From contig CM053243.1 of the NCBI GenBank assembly GCA_028583405.1, forward strand, positions 21,726,867-21,790,866: a stretch of 64,000 nt of DNA, read 5' to 3'. Under the pieces are notes generated by a model. The model was not told the DNA's origin, did not search any database, and saw only the letters and a list, made by a program, of their open reading frames with translations. The position numbers and the translations under genes are program-made. Below are positions 1 through 11,900 of the stretch, in pieces. This DNA comes from Pogonophryne albipinna. Its lineage: Eukaryota > Chordata > Actinopteri > Perciformes > Artedidraconidae. Position 1 is the stretch's first letter; every line of letters starts with the position of its first letter.

Positions 1-2250
1 TGCTCTCAGATGAACGCTCTGATAAAGTTTTGATTTATTTCCCACTCTGATGTGTGGTTTGAGGGGAGGAGCCTTAACCTTAGACTCCACTTGATAAAGA
101 AAACAACCCCCCAGTAAAGGACACATGATGTTAAGCGTGCAGCATAGATAAAGAGTCCGAGATAAAAAGTGAAGAGATATTGTGAAGATTTTATTATTTT
201 TTTCCCAGGCTTGTTGCTGAGGAAGTCAGATCTGATAGGGTGTTACAGAGAAGGACTGTCAGATGACTGCATTTAATGGAATAACAAATACAGCTTTTCA
301 AGTTGGAACAGTGGGAATGAGAAATGTGGCACTGGAGCAAATTGTCCGGAGTTTGATCTCAAATAACATCTCCTCTGTCACATGATATCTGCTGTTGTTC
401 AAAAATGTTGCAGCTAGTTGCTCAGAATGTGTCAGTGTTAATGACGTTGCATTTCTAGTGGAGAATATTCTCCTCAAGGAGGAAAAAGCACAAAAAAGCC
501 TTTGTTCCCTTCTGAAGGGCACGGGTGATCTCAACACTTTAATGAGGAGAAATGAACAAAAGGGGTAGAGATGACAAAGGCCGCTGCAAGTAAACATGAC
601 CCTCCTACTAAATCCTGCCACTGCATATCCCCTCATGGGGATAAACAAAGAAAAAGACAAAGCCACACACCCCTCTCCGCTTTCAACAGGAAATGCCAGT
701 GTGACGTGCCAGCTACTGATGCGTCCTAATGAGAGAATTTCCCCCCTCTCCAGTTACAGAGGCAAAACCATACAGAGACAGATACAGTGCAGCCTCCCGC
801 CCAGTAAACACACAAATTGGTTGTTTGCTGTATTTACTGTGACAGAGTTGGGACTACTGTGGGAGAGAATTAATAACATTTATACTGTAACTGTGCTGTA
901 TAAGCATGCACAGCTGATCACAGTGTGTAAGTGCAGCGGTGTTATGCAAACACAAGTATCTTCCTCATGCTACACTTTTATGTGAGTGCGTAGGTAGATT
1001 GTTGGCGCTCTGGATGTTAAGAGGGCCATGCACCATGAAAACAGTGGCAATCATCTCAGCTGTTCAACTAAATAGTTTTATGAGTAAACTATACATAAAA
1101 CACACCTCACTCACAGGCTACTATCCTTCCCTTCTTGTCCACTATTTTAAAAGCAGGTATTCCTTTAATAACCTGCATAAATCACATTTTTCACAAGATG
1201 TTAGTAAAACAGTTGCCTATTTACACTTCCAGCAGACCCAGCACAAATGAGCATTTACAGTAGGCTATTTGGACTCCTGCTTCAAGCCACTTAATGGAAG
1301 TCGGTCTAATAGGCACTCTATTTTTGCTCCTTTTTGTTGTTCTCCACCAACTCCTAGAAGACATATCGGCTTTTTAGCTGCTGATTGCTCCACAATGTTC
1401 ACAAGCAAGTTGCTAAATATGTGTGATGTAGCAGTTAGCATACAGTACAGTCATTTAGCAGAGCTTTTTCCCTGGTAGTATATGCATGCTGCTGCCGGAG
1501 GAGTAAAACAAGACTGGACATTTGAGGCCAAAAATAAATAACAGGGAGTTGAAAGACACTAAAACACTCTGTAACACTCAGAGAAATTGCAGTCATACTT
1601 GCAAAAGAACGTAATCTAAAACAGAAACGTGTGAAAAAAAAAACTGCATCATTATTGATGACCTCTTTTGGGTATTTTTTCTTTGCCAAATGCTACAGGT
1701 TTCACATGTTGGCACAACAGGGAATTAAATTCATAGTTTTAAGCGATAATCCCTTTTGCAAAATCAAATGCTGTATTTAACAAACATCTCTCAACGTACA
1801 GAAAGCTCATCTCAGAAAACCAGATGGGTTGTTTGTAATGAATACTGATGTATTCATGATCTGGCATTTAAGGTAGGACATGCAGGGCAACAACATGCAG
1901 TAAATACTAAAAATGGTGCTGGTTTGATGTTGAAGGATTGACTCACAGATTGCCCTTTATTGTCTGGTTTGGGAAATATGTGATTGCAAATATGCTCACG
2001 GCGTATCAACAATTTAGTTTTCTTACATTTATTAAATTTCTAGAGAAAGCAAAAACAATACGATCAGATGCATACAATAAAGATCAAGAATAAATTGAAT
2101 TAAGAAAAAGCAGTAACGTAAATGTATATTTTTGAAAAGGAGCACTGAAGAGCCAGTTCTGCTCAGTCTATAATCTAGACTTTAAATGAACCAGAAGGTT
2201 TTTTGAAACAAGGCAATGCTGCGATCATTTAAATCTTAAACAATGATTAA

Positions 2251-2395
2251 AAACCTCAGAAGTTGCCAGTGCAGAGACGATAAAGCAGGAGTATATGATT
2301 GTGTGATTTAACAAGAGTTAGGAGTCTACCAGCAAAATGTCCTATTTCCTGCAGCTCAAATGTTGAAGAAAGCAACCGAACGAGATGAAAGCCTG
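2251..2395 (+). repeat. 145-bp direct duplication, copy A
   Basis: This begins AAACCTCAGAAGTTGCC and ends GAGATGAAAGCCTG. It matches 4800-4944 almost base for base; the one difference I saw is T/C in TATAYGATT. Copy A has no LINE sequence beside it and looks like the source locus. Confidence 0.9.
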
Positions 2396-4723
2396 ACTCA
2401 CCTCCTGTATGTCACTGCAAGATAAGAGAAATGTTATCACAGTTCAACCAGTCTCTTCACCTGCAATATGCCAAGTTAGAAAAAAACAAGCTTCACATTT
2501 ATACTCTCTACAAGTGTGTTTGAGAGAGCTGGAAGAAGAGCCATCTGTGTTAAGATGTTTCAAAATCCAAATTGGTGTATTTTTCTAAATTACTTTTATG
2601 CGAGTACTGTGAAGTAGTACCATGTCACTGTTGTTAAAAAAACTTGTTTGCATGCTTTTAACGAAGGCCTGGTTTCAGTGTTTCAATGTTGAGGCATATT
2701 TAAAAATATGTTTCCATCTGTTAAGGATCCTTCATGATCAGTTTTACCATCTGACAGCTCAATGGATATGTCCTTAGTGGTATTATTAACCTTCTTTCAG
2801 GTTTATCGAGCGAAATGAAGTCCCCTGGCAGATATATTCTATATTCCTGCATGTCGGGATGCTTTTACTCCATTTGTTAATGCTGACCTGCAAGGAAGTC
2901 CTTTTACCCTTAATCAACTGCTACTATATTTTCCATGCACGCACGACTTGATCTAAAACCATATTTTTTGCAGACTTATTGTGTCATTTGTTTTAACAGA
3001 ACTAAAAGTGTTTAGAAAAAAAAGAAGAACATTGTACCTTACACTTTTATAATGTATGTTATGTATTTCTGACATACTATATAAATATTTTGGACCCACC
3101 TTTGCATTATGTGACTGAGGGGTACAATAAACAAACTGAAAAGTAATTTACAGACGACAGAACCTCAGTGAAAACACATGTGATAGGTGCTGTGGAGTGG
3201 ATTATAGGTGCTGTGGAGTATGCTGTGGAGTATGAAGGCCTAGTTGATATAGAAGGTCACGCCTGGTGCTTACCACTCCTCATGCACTGTTTACCCAGTA
3301 ATGGAAGTGTTTCAGTAAGAGTGGCGGTATGGTCAAAAACAATCACACAATCATGCCTTTACAAGTGCACTATATGCATAAACAATGGTCTGTATTGTTT
3401 AATCATATAATTATATTGGAGCACATCCAATAATTATCAAAATAAAAAGTTATTTGATGCCTTTTTGTTGAAGGAGGAAAAGAAGCTCAAAGGTTGATAT
3501 ATGCAGCTTCATATAGATGAGTGATCTTGAGCTGCTTTGCAGGAAATGCATTGAAAAATTGCTAAATGTGACTGTGGCAGCATGCAGGAGATTGTCTGCA
3601 CTATTGTCAAAACCACATTGCATTTGAAAAGTTTTAAAATACTTGATCTCTTTAACTGACAGCTCTTTGACAATAAAGTTGTAGAAACATCGGTGTGTCT
3701 TAACATTTTCATGTGGCTGATGAGACCTGTTTTTTTTGTACAGACTGATGTCTGCGTCGAGGTCTTCTCCTCCCTCTGTGTTGGTGTCAGACTGAATATA
3801 CAATGAATATTTTGACTGCAGCACATCGTTTGATGTTGTGGCTTCATGCTACGTTCTCATTATTTTGAATGTAAAATGACACAGTGACTACACATACATT
3901 GCAAACTGTCTGCTGTAATTGGAGGGAATTTACAGAAAGTAACATTTGTGAAACTAAGAACTGCAGGCGTGTTTTTAAATAGTTTTTTAGTTGAAGGTCA
4001 AACAGGGATCTTCATCTGATTAACACAATGTTCCTTTGTCATTTTTGGTTAGTAGTTAAATACCTGTGTCTTCCACAGCAGCCGTCTTAAGTGACCACCT
4101 CTGAGTGTGTTGCTCTGTATCACTGTGAGAGTTCTGTTGGGATGCAAGGAATCTAAAAATTATTGAGACAAAGCACAGCAGTGTACTGCATTTAGCCAAC
4201 TCTGCCATACCATGCAGTAGGGAAGGGAGTATAACATACAGTATATACAGTGTCTAAGAATCTCTTTAAAATCAATATAGAGAAACAGAAAACAAAGATT
4301 TTGACACCGGAAATGTAGTCTGAGGAATAGCAGACCTTCATACATATATGAATAATATGAACAAATAAATGCATTACTTAAGACCTGAGGTCTGCTTTTA
4401 AGAATTACTACTCTGAGAAAACGGACTCTGACAGTTCACTGATTCTGCTACTCTGTAAGGATCTCTCAACCGAGATTTTAACCTTTATTGATTTCCACTA
4501 AAATTGTTACAGCCAAATGCTTCCCTCTTCCCTCCTCCCTCTTGTGGAATATAGTTTTAGAGTATGGAGAGGCCGGCTACAAATTCATGCCCAAAGCAGT
4601 TTTATCAAAATTCTACATCTGTACCACGGTGAGCTGGCGTTACCTACAGGAATATTCTCTGAGGTGGTAAAAACAGCAATTTTCTTTTTTACAGACAGAA
4701 GAAGATGCTTGAATATTTTCATT

Positions 4724-4797
4724 TCATTTCAAACCTTTATTTATTCAGATAAATCCCATTGAGATCATTGATCTCTTTTTCAAGGGAGACCTGCTCG
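4724..4797 (-). mobile_element. LINE 3'-tail fragment
   Basis: TTTATTCAGATAAATCCC, then TTGAGAT, a short loop, ATCTC and CAAGGG form a bulged stem-loop. The same tail is found at 21465-21515 attached to recognisable reverse-transcriptase coding remnants, which identifies this as the 3' tip of that LINE family on the minus strand. The rest of the element is missing. Confidence 0.65.
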
Positions 4798-4799
4798 AG

Positions 4800-4944
4800 A
4801 AACCTCAGAAGTTGCCAGTGCAGAGACGATAAAGCAGGAGTATACGATTGTGTGATTTAACAAGAGTTAGGAGTCTACCAGCAAAATGTCCTATTTCCTG
4901 CAGCTCAAATGTTGAAGAAAGCAACCGAACGAGATGAAAGCCTG
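4800..4944 (+). repeat. 145-bp direct duplication, copy B
   Basis: A near-identical copy of 2251-2395 in the same orientation. Its left end abuts a LINE 3'-tail fragment (ending about 4796). Its right end runs into a short AGGAGTTAG tandem, and a third partial copy (27 bp) follows at 4975-5001. Confidence 0.9.
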
Positions 4945-5001
4945 GGAGTTAGGAGTTAGAAGTCTAGGAGTTAGGAGTTAGGAGTCTACCAGCAAAATGT
5001 C
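4944..5001 (+). repeat. AGGAGTTAG short tandem plus 27-bp partial third copy
   Basis: Four or five irregular GAGTTAGGAGTTAG-type units end in a repeat of the copy B sequence GAGTTAGGAGTCTACC (27 bp identical at 4975-5001). It looks like slippage or microhomology joining at the duplication's right edge. Confidence 0.75.
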
Positions 5002-7080
5002 ATATAATTTGATACAAATGTTTTTGCATTGTTGGGCAGTTTCATTGAACTATCTTTCAAAGGATCTAATTCAATAATTTATAATGCACTGCTGTGCCTC
5101 TAAAAAGTAGTTAATGTATAACTGGAGGCGTATTGTTCTCTTTCAGCAACTTCTTTGCTAAGTGTCTTTGTTTGGTCTCCCGTGATTCAATTTTGTCAGT
5201 GTGTACATTGTTGCATATCCTTTCTACTGCCTGTAACTGTGCTAGCAGACGGCTATAACTCAGTTGCCTCACTGTCGAAGCATACTTACTGCTGCACTTC
5301 ACACATGCCTAGAGTGCTGCTGGGAAGCTTAGGGACTACTTCACCTATCTACACACGCACACACACTCGTTTTTGCCTCGGGTATTTGGCTGTGCTTTAC
5401 TTGACTTAGCACCAAGGTTAGTTGACTGAATGTGCACTCAAGAGGAAACCGCTCTCCAAACACCAAGGTTACCATAATTCACCTGTTTGATAAAGAGCAA
5501 GTCATGTGACATATTCTGTCATTTATCGTAACCCATTTAACAAAGGTTGTACTAACCATAGGTACTAACATGTTTGTCAACCATCTTCTCTACCTGCACC
5601 GACACACCAAATGGATTACGTCGCCTGTGTAACCCTGTCCAATCAAAACCTGCTCTAACTGCTGCTAGATGACCGCTGAGGAAACGGTCTCTGAAGGTCT
5701 AATTAATCACCATCACAACCAGTGAAACAAATTAGCCTCCAGACGTACTTCCCATGATTGAAAGTCTTTGGGAACTTCTATCATGTCCTTAGTCTAATCA
5801 CAGTGTTGTCCTATCAAGCGGCACTTCCCCTCTACTACAGCGCTGAAACTCAACACTGTTGAATGTGCGGAGTTGAAGTCATTCCCCCTCAGGCTCTTCC
5901 TGTTTGCTGTGCGCTGTTCTGTCATCTTGGATGTTGGTTCACTTTTGATTTAGTATTTTTCTCTTGAATACAGCTAGGTCCTTGTTCTGTGTGTAAATGA
6001 TCGATATGGATGGATTATCATAGGAAAACAAGATTTACTTTAGAAAAATGTTCCATTGAATACATTATTAGCAATTGTACACAGTATCTCACCATTTAGA
6101 GCTAACAATTTAAAACCAGACTGGGCCAAAGGTATTGGTACCTTCTGCCCTACATATTCCTTAAATTGGTTTATGATAATGGCTAGAGATTGATACCACT
6201 TCCCTAACTGGTTCAGCTTTTTGCCATGCATTAAATGGTTGGCAGAATGGGATTAACTGGTAGGCAAAATGTGTAACTTTTGGACAGAGATGGGTTAGCT
6301 GTTTCATATATAGCAAAAGAACAGAGGATCATATCGCTTCATAGTCGGCCCTGTTTCAGCACACCACCGGGAACACAAGCAACTCCCTCTTTTCTGCTCT
6401 TTCTGTATATTATCACACAAACCTCCCGAAAACTATTCACCCTATTATCGCTTGATTCTTTGAATATAAACAATTAGCCTATAATAATTATTACAATTGA
6501 TCGCTTTATAAATCACTCTCTGACCAATGAATGGTAAATGTTTTCCTCTCAGTGTAGCAGATAGCAAACATTTGTTGCAGCAGCTACGGAGCAACATTAC
6601 CATGAATTTAGAGTTGTGTTTTCAGTCAGGCTTTAACAATGGTCAGATTTTCTAAAGTTGAGCTTCAGTGTTGGGGTCAATATAAACATGTCCTCTTCAC
6701 CACATGTGTAAGAAAGGCTTTGCGTTTTATTTCTTACAGGATAGAAACCCTGTAACCAACACAATAGTTTCCTTCAACTTCCAAAGACATTAGGTGTGTG
6801 TTTCTTTTCAGAAGCAGTTTTTTTTTTGTCCTAATGTAATCCCTGCCTCCATATTGTTGTTTTAGTTCTTCCCCGACTGTCTGTTTGTCATTGCATGTAA
6901 AAACAATCTGCTCATGAATATTAATCTCCCCCAATCTGCCTAAAACACATGCATACTTCATACACACAAACACGCACACATGCACACATTAACCTTGTCT
7001 TTGGCCCGAGTGTCGCTGAGCACTCAAAGCCTTATTTCTTTTACCTCTTTTATTCATGTACAGTAAGGCTCCTTTGTTTG

Positions 7081-7545
7081 TGTTCATTTCTCACTATTTA
7101 ATTCCTTCTAAACTTTGAAAAGGATATTAGCTTCCACATTGTAGCCTTTGTCATGTTCTCAAATTTTATATTGAAATATGAATTTAAAATAGCTTCGACA
7201 AAAACAGAAGAAAAAACCCAGATATGACACATATTTAATTAAAGGGGGAGAAATAATTATAATCAATATTTTACTTGCTTGAATTTTATTCTGAAAACGA
7301 TAAAACAACTGTTAATTATATTTATAAGCTGAAATAATGTGGCTACATAATGAAATGTGTTGTATTTCTTCAATATGCTCCAGGGGACATTTGCATTAGA
7401 TTTTAATTAAATTATTAACGGATGATACCAGCACCAATTTTGATTAGAATTCATTTCCTGGTGACATGTTCCTCTTTAGACATTTTAATTAACAATAATC
7501 GTCCATGGCATGTAATTCAGTTATATTCCATCCTTTTCAATTAGG
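7081..7545. promoter_or_regulatory. Candidate conserved non-coding element, TTAATTA-rich
   Basis: A run of unique-looking AT-rich DNA with many TTAATTA/TAATTA-type homeodomain cores (for example near 7234, 7311, 7402 and 7484), no coding frame and no repeat signature. This composition is common in vertebrate developmental enhancers. It is only an inference; no comparison was possible. Confidence 0.25.
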
Positions 7546-8788
7546 GTATTTTTTTTGTTTTTTCTTATTAAATCTCTTTCTAGTAGTGTATATTGTATAA
7601 ATGTTAGCTTGTTTTTTCCATACAGTTCTGAAGAAAAAATAATAAATCTTACTCTTGTCAGCAATCTTAGTACTCATGAAATAATATTCCAGAGATTTCC
7701 CTGGTTACCACAAGCAGCCTTTCACCCACACCCCCATATTTTCACAGATGATAGATTCCACTGTGCTTCTCAATAACGCTAAAGCTCTGCAAAAGCTCTG
7801 CAATATTCAGACTTACTGCAGCACACGATTGAAACACTGCATAATGTTCCAACAGGTACTAAAGCTCAATGAATTGTCTGTTTTAAATGACAAACCTGGG
7901 GGAGATTTTGCACATTTAATTTGCAATGCAAAAGACAAAACGATCAGTGACATTTGAAAGCTAGACTGTAATCATGCAAGTGCAGTTGAGGTAAATTATT
8001 TTATATTATTCAAGAAACTATCAACTTTATATACTTTATTTTGCATTAAAACCACTTGCCTGTGGTTAAATCTCCCCGACTGTTAAGCTCAGCTCACTCA
8101 GAAGTTTGCCTCTGAAGTGCATTAAGACCTCTTGGAAGCAGGACAGAATTTTTAACAGATGCCAACGTTGTTTTATGGAGTCTGGACATGAACAGCGTCT
8201 ATCAACAAGCACCACAAAAAGTAATATACTGTGTGTCACACCAAATGTGTGTGTGTTAGATGTCTCTCTGCTCGGAGTGCTGTCAGTGCTGTTTAGCTAT
8301 ATAATGAATCAACTGCACTCATTTTGGACCCTTAAGGTTTCAGCCCTGTTCTAGTGCATAAACACTCACTTTTTTTGTTTACTTTCTCCAAAGAAAATCA
8401 CTTTATTAATTATGAAAGAAAGCTTGTGTGTGTATATTGCGGTACTTTCAGGTAAATTCGTTTTACTTTCTCTTCTCTGCGTCGGTCGAATAGCAATGTC
8501 AGCTACAAAACATCCCACCAGCTGCTAGTAGGGATCTTTTGTTTTGTTGACACCAGAGCTTCTCGTCCTTTGACAGTATGAACTTCTGGTGTTTCTGTTA
8601 ATGGACCATCAGTCTCTGGAAATAAAAGGCCACCCTTCACCTGCTAACAAAGCAACATTCATCACGGTGATTATATTAGGGATATCATTTTTCTACATCA
8701 CTTTAATATCACCTTACGCAAACCCTGTGCTTTAGAAAGATTGTCCTGGACAAATATTCATGCTTTTTTGTCTTCCTGTGCCTCCTAG

Positions 8789-8984
8789 AGACTCCAGGGA
8801 AGGGAGAGGACAGTCAGACGGACACATCGTTCTCCGACTCATCGCTGTTCGCTCACTGGGGTCAGGAGCTCGGCCCGGACAACCAGCGGGTGGCATTGAA
8901 GATGTTCCAGTACTACGGATACAACGGCTACCTCAGTGATCGACTCTCTTTAGACAGGCCAATCCCAGACCTCAGGCCTGATGG
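8789..8984 (+). CDS. galnt18: galnt18 exon 2: end of stem and start of catalytic region
   Basis: The acceptor is CCTCCTAG at 8781-8788 (an alternative AG ends at 8790, which would drop two bases). The donor is GTAAGA from 8985. Translation from 8791 has a polar Thr/Ser/Asp/Glu-rich stem, then [11 protein letters not shown], then [20 protein letters not shown], a conserved entry into the GalNAc-T fold. The exon ends in phase 2 (GG), completed by G at 11222 to give Gly-Cys-Arg-Asn. No initiator Met or membrane segment is encoded here, so a further 5' exon is required. Confidence 0.93.
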
Positions 8985-11900
8985 GTAAGACTGCAGGTAG
9001 AATGGTGCTCAACACTGTCCTACATACATGCTACCACAGTATAAATGATCCTGTCATTTAGTCATTCGTATTTTTCTCTGATGCTTTCATTGCTTTGTTC
9101 TTGAACTGATGGGTCGTGTCTTCACATAACATATGTAGTTGTGGGCAATATGATTAATTAATTCCTTTATCACAGTATAAATATATTATGATAGCAATCG
9201 GTTATAATATGATATAATTATGATTGGGAAATTAAGGTACTACATCACATTAATGATAAAAACTAATCTACGGTCGTGCAAGAGGTCTTGTTATTCTGTG
9301 CTTCAAGTGAAAGGCTGCACTCAACATGATGACATGCGTATAATGACAAGACTGACATCAAGCAGGCATTGTGTTTATATCATGTTCACCACCTTAGTGT
9401 TGAATGTGAGCTTATGAACATTTGCTAACAAACACAAACTGCAGCTGAGGCTGAAGGGGATGTCATTAGTTTTGAAGTATTTGCTAGGATGTTGACCCGA
9501 TGATGGCGATAGATCAACATACAGTAATCACACTGGTGAGTAAAATGTATCCAGAGGGAGAATGTGAACTTCTAATTTGAATCCACAACCGATTTTCCCC
9601 CTGGGGACAACTACAATTGGACTGCTAGACCGACCCCGTGGTGTGCTAGCTAAAAGGTCATGGGGTCATTCAAGCCTTTTTTTTTTTTAATTCTTTGTTG
9701 ATTTGCCTTTTTTTGTCAGAATTTCAGATATAAAACATTGAGTATAATTTCCCAGAGCCAATTTCTTGTGTACACATTATCTTTATTCAATCAACAGTCA
9801 AAAAAAGATTGTGCTAACTATATATAATGTAATAATAATAAATTCTCCTCTTCTCTCTATCTGATGAGCATTAACTTTTCAGTCATAAATAAAGGCAAGT
9901 TTAGAGCACATTCAAAGCACTTTGTGGTTTCCTATCAAACACAAATGTGTCTAATTGAAAATGGTCTACAGCATTAAGCACATTATTGCTGCTTAGCAAA
10001 CTATATTTTGTTGTAGGATTAATTAAAGAGTAACTTTTGTTGTACCGATATCTGACTCAAACCCCTGCGGCCAGCTGAAGGTGGCAGGGAAAAATGCTTG
10101 TTTCCTCAGCAGCCTGTAAATGAATATTTTCAAAGCAGTGTGCAATTATGTGTGCACTCTGGGCACTTTGATTAATCCCTGGACAAAAAGCAATCCTGTA
10201 AAGTCAATACACCAACGTCTTTACAGAGAATTGCTCACACCACATCGGCAATCTGACTCTGTTTTCAGCTCAGCTCTCGTGTTCACATGTTACAGGAGCG
10301 CACAAAGTGACATCCTGGTGTAAAGGTTCACACAGTTCATCGATCTTCAGGGTATTTTTCTCAACTGCACATCACTAAAATCCCGTGAGACCCCTCCCAC
10401 TCATGCTGGCTCTGTAAAAACATCCAAAACTGTCCTGGGGGATACACATTTAGCATGCATTTCCTAAAAGTAGTAATCTCGGCATTCTGTGAATCCAGCA
10501 GGCATTTGGCAGCGTGGTGTGGTTACAGCATGGGGATTACAATATATTTTACAGGCAGGACTAAAAACTGTTAAAATGTCACAATTCTTACCACAATTCA
10601 CTTTTTACAATTAAATTATATGGTCATTTCAAAGGATTATTATTGGGAGCTTGCCCCAGATTTTGTTACCACAATCTTCATTGTGTTATTGAGGAAGAAA
10701 ACGTATTTGTGTCATTACACACAGAAAACATTATGATTTCCATTTCAAAGGCTGTAATTTAAACTCAAATGGAAATTGCCTGCAGCATTAGAGTCATATT
10801 TGTATAGCTTCCTTTTTCTTAATTTCCAGGAAACAGGTATCCGTTTCCTCTTGAGAGAAGAAGCTGAACTCCTTTTTCACAATTAAAATGACAGCAAGTG
10901 GAGGCAGTAGCAAAAGAAATAGGTTAGATTAATTCTAGAACCCAACCACACATCCAATTATATATTCCTCCTAAACCAAACTGCATTCCAGGTACACCAC
11001 TATTGCAGTAGCAGCCTTATTGTTAAATATCCAAATATCTGCTGGACATGAACTAATGCCAGTCTTACATTTATACTTATGATGTCTTAAAAAAATCTCC
11101 TGCTATACACCGCAAGTGGCTGGGTTAGCATAACATCTGCCATCAACCTGCTACCATGTTACCCTGTTATCCTACAGACAAAACCATGCCTTATCATTTG
11201 TTTTGTGTCTGTCCTCCACAGGTGTAGGAACCTCACTTACCCTTTAAACCTCCCTCAAGTGAGCATCGTGTTCATTTTTGTGAATGAAGCCTTTTCCGTC
11301 ATCCTGCGGTCCATCCACTCTGCCATCAACAGGACGCCCTCCCACCTTCTCAAAGAGATAATCCTGGTGGACGACAACAGCAATAACAGTAAGCGGCATC
11401 ATTTAATAATAAAGCCATTGACCTCTCGTTAAAGCCTCCCCCCTAACAGTCAGTTGTGGTAGCTTAGCAACCATCACTAGGCACTGCAGGCCTGTCAGGC
11501 TCTGGATTTCTAAACATGATGTAGTGCTGTGCGCGGCTGTAGCGAGAGATATACTCTGCATCCAAACACTTGTGGGTCTTTTTATAGACTTTCCTTAACA
11601 AAAAACTCAAGAGAAAAGTGAATTAAGGGATTAAATGGTGTGTTTATATGCTCTTACGTAAAATGCTTATTCTAGTCTGGTTTATTTGTTGGCTACATAT
11701 ACAATAGTAACCTAACCCAGTGATACCTCCGTGACAGAGAAGCATTATGACTATTATTTTTGCTTTGACAGATTATATGAAGAAAAAAAACAACCTGCCT
11801 AGGGATCACCCAAAGATTCCTAGGCAACTGCAACGATCCCAGTCCTGGATTATTTCATTGTGTTTCGTCTAACATGAGCATTTATTTGCTGCTCTTTGTT

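Larger units (their letters stand above)
1..8788 (+). other. Intron 1 of galnt18 (3' part) or upstream DNA
   Basis: No exon is recognisable on either strand. It is assigned to intron 1 because the exon at 8789 opens mid-protein and no anchor-encoding exon is visible upstream. It holds the 145-bp direct duplication, a LINE-tail fragment and an AT-rich TTAATTA-dense stretch at 7081-7545, each listed separately. The short open frames here have no recognisable product. Confidence 0.6.

Noticed and set aside
1..8788. Possible first exon of galnt18 within the window
   Set aside because: No frame with a short basic start, a hydrophobic anchor and a good donor was found, so exon 1 is taken to be upstream.
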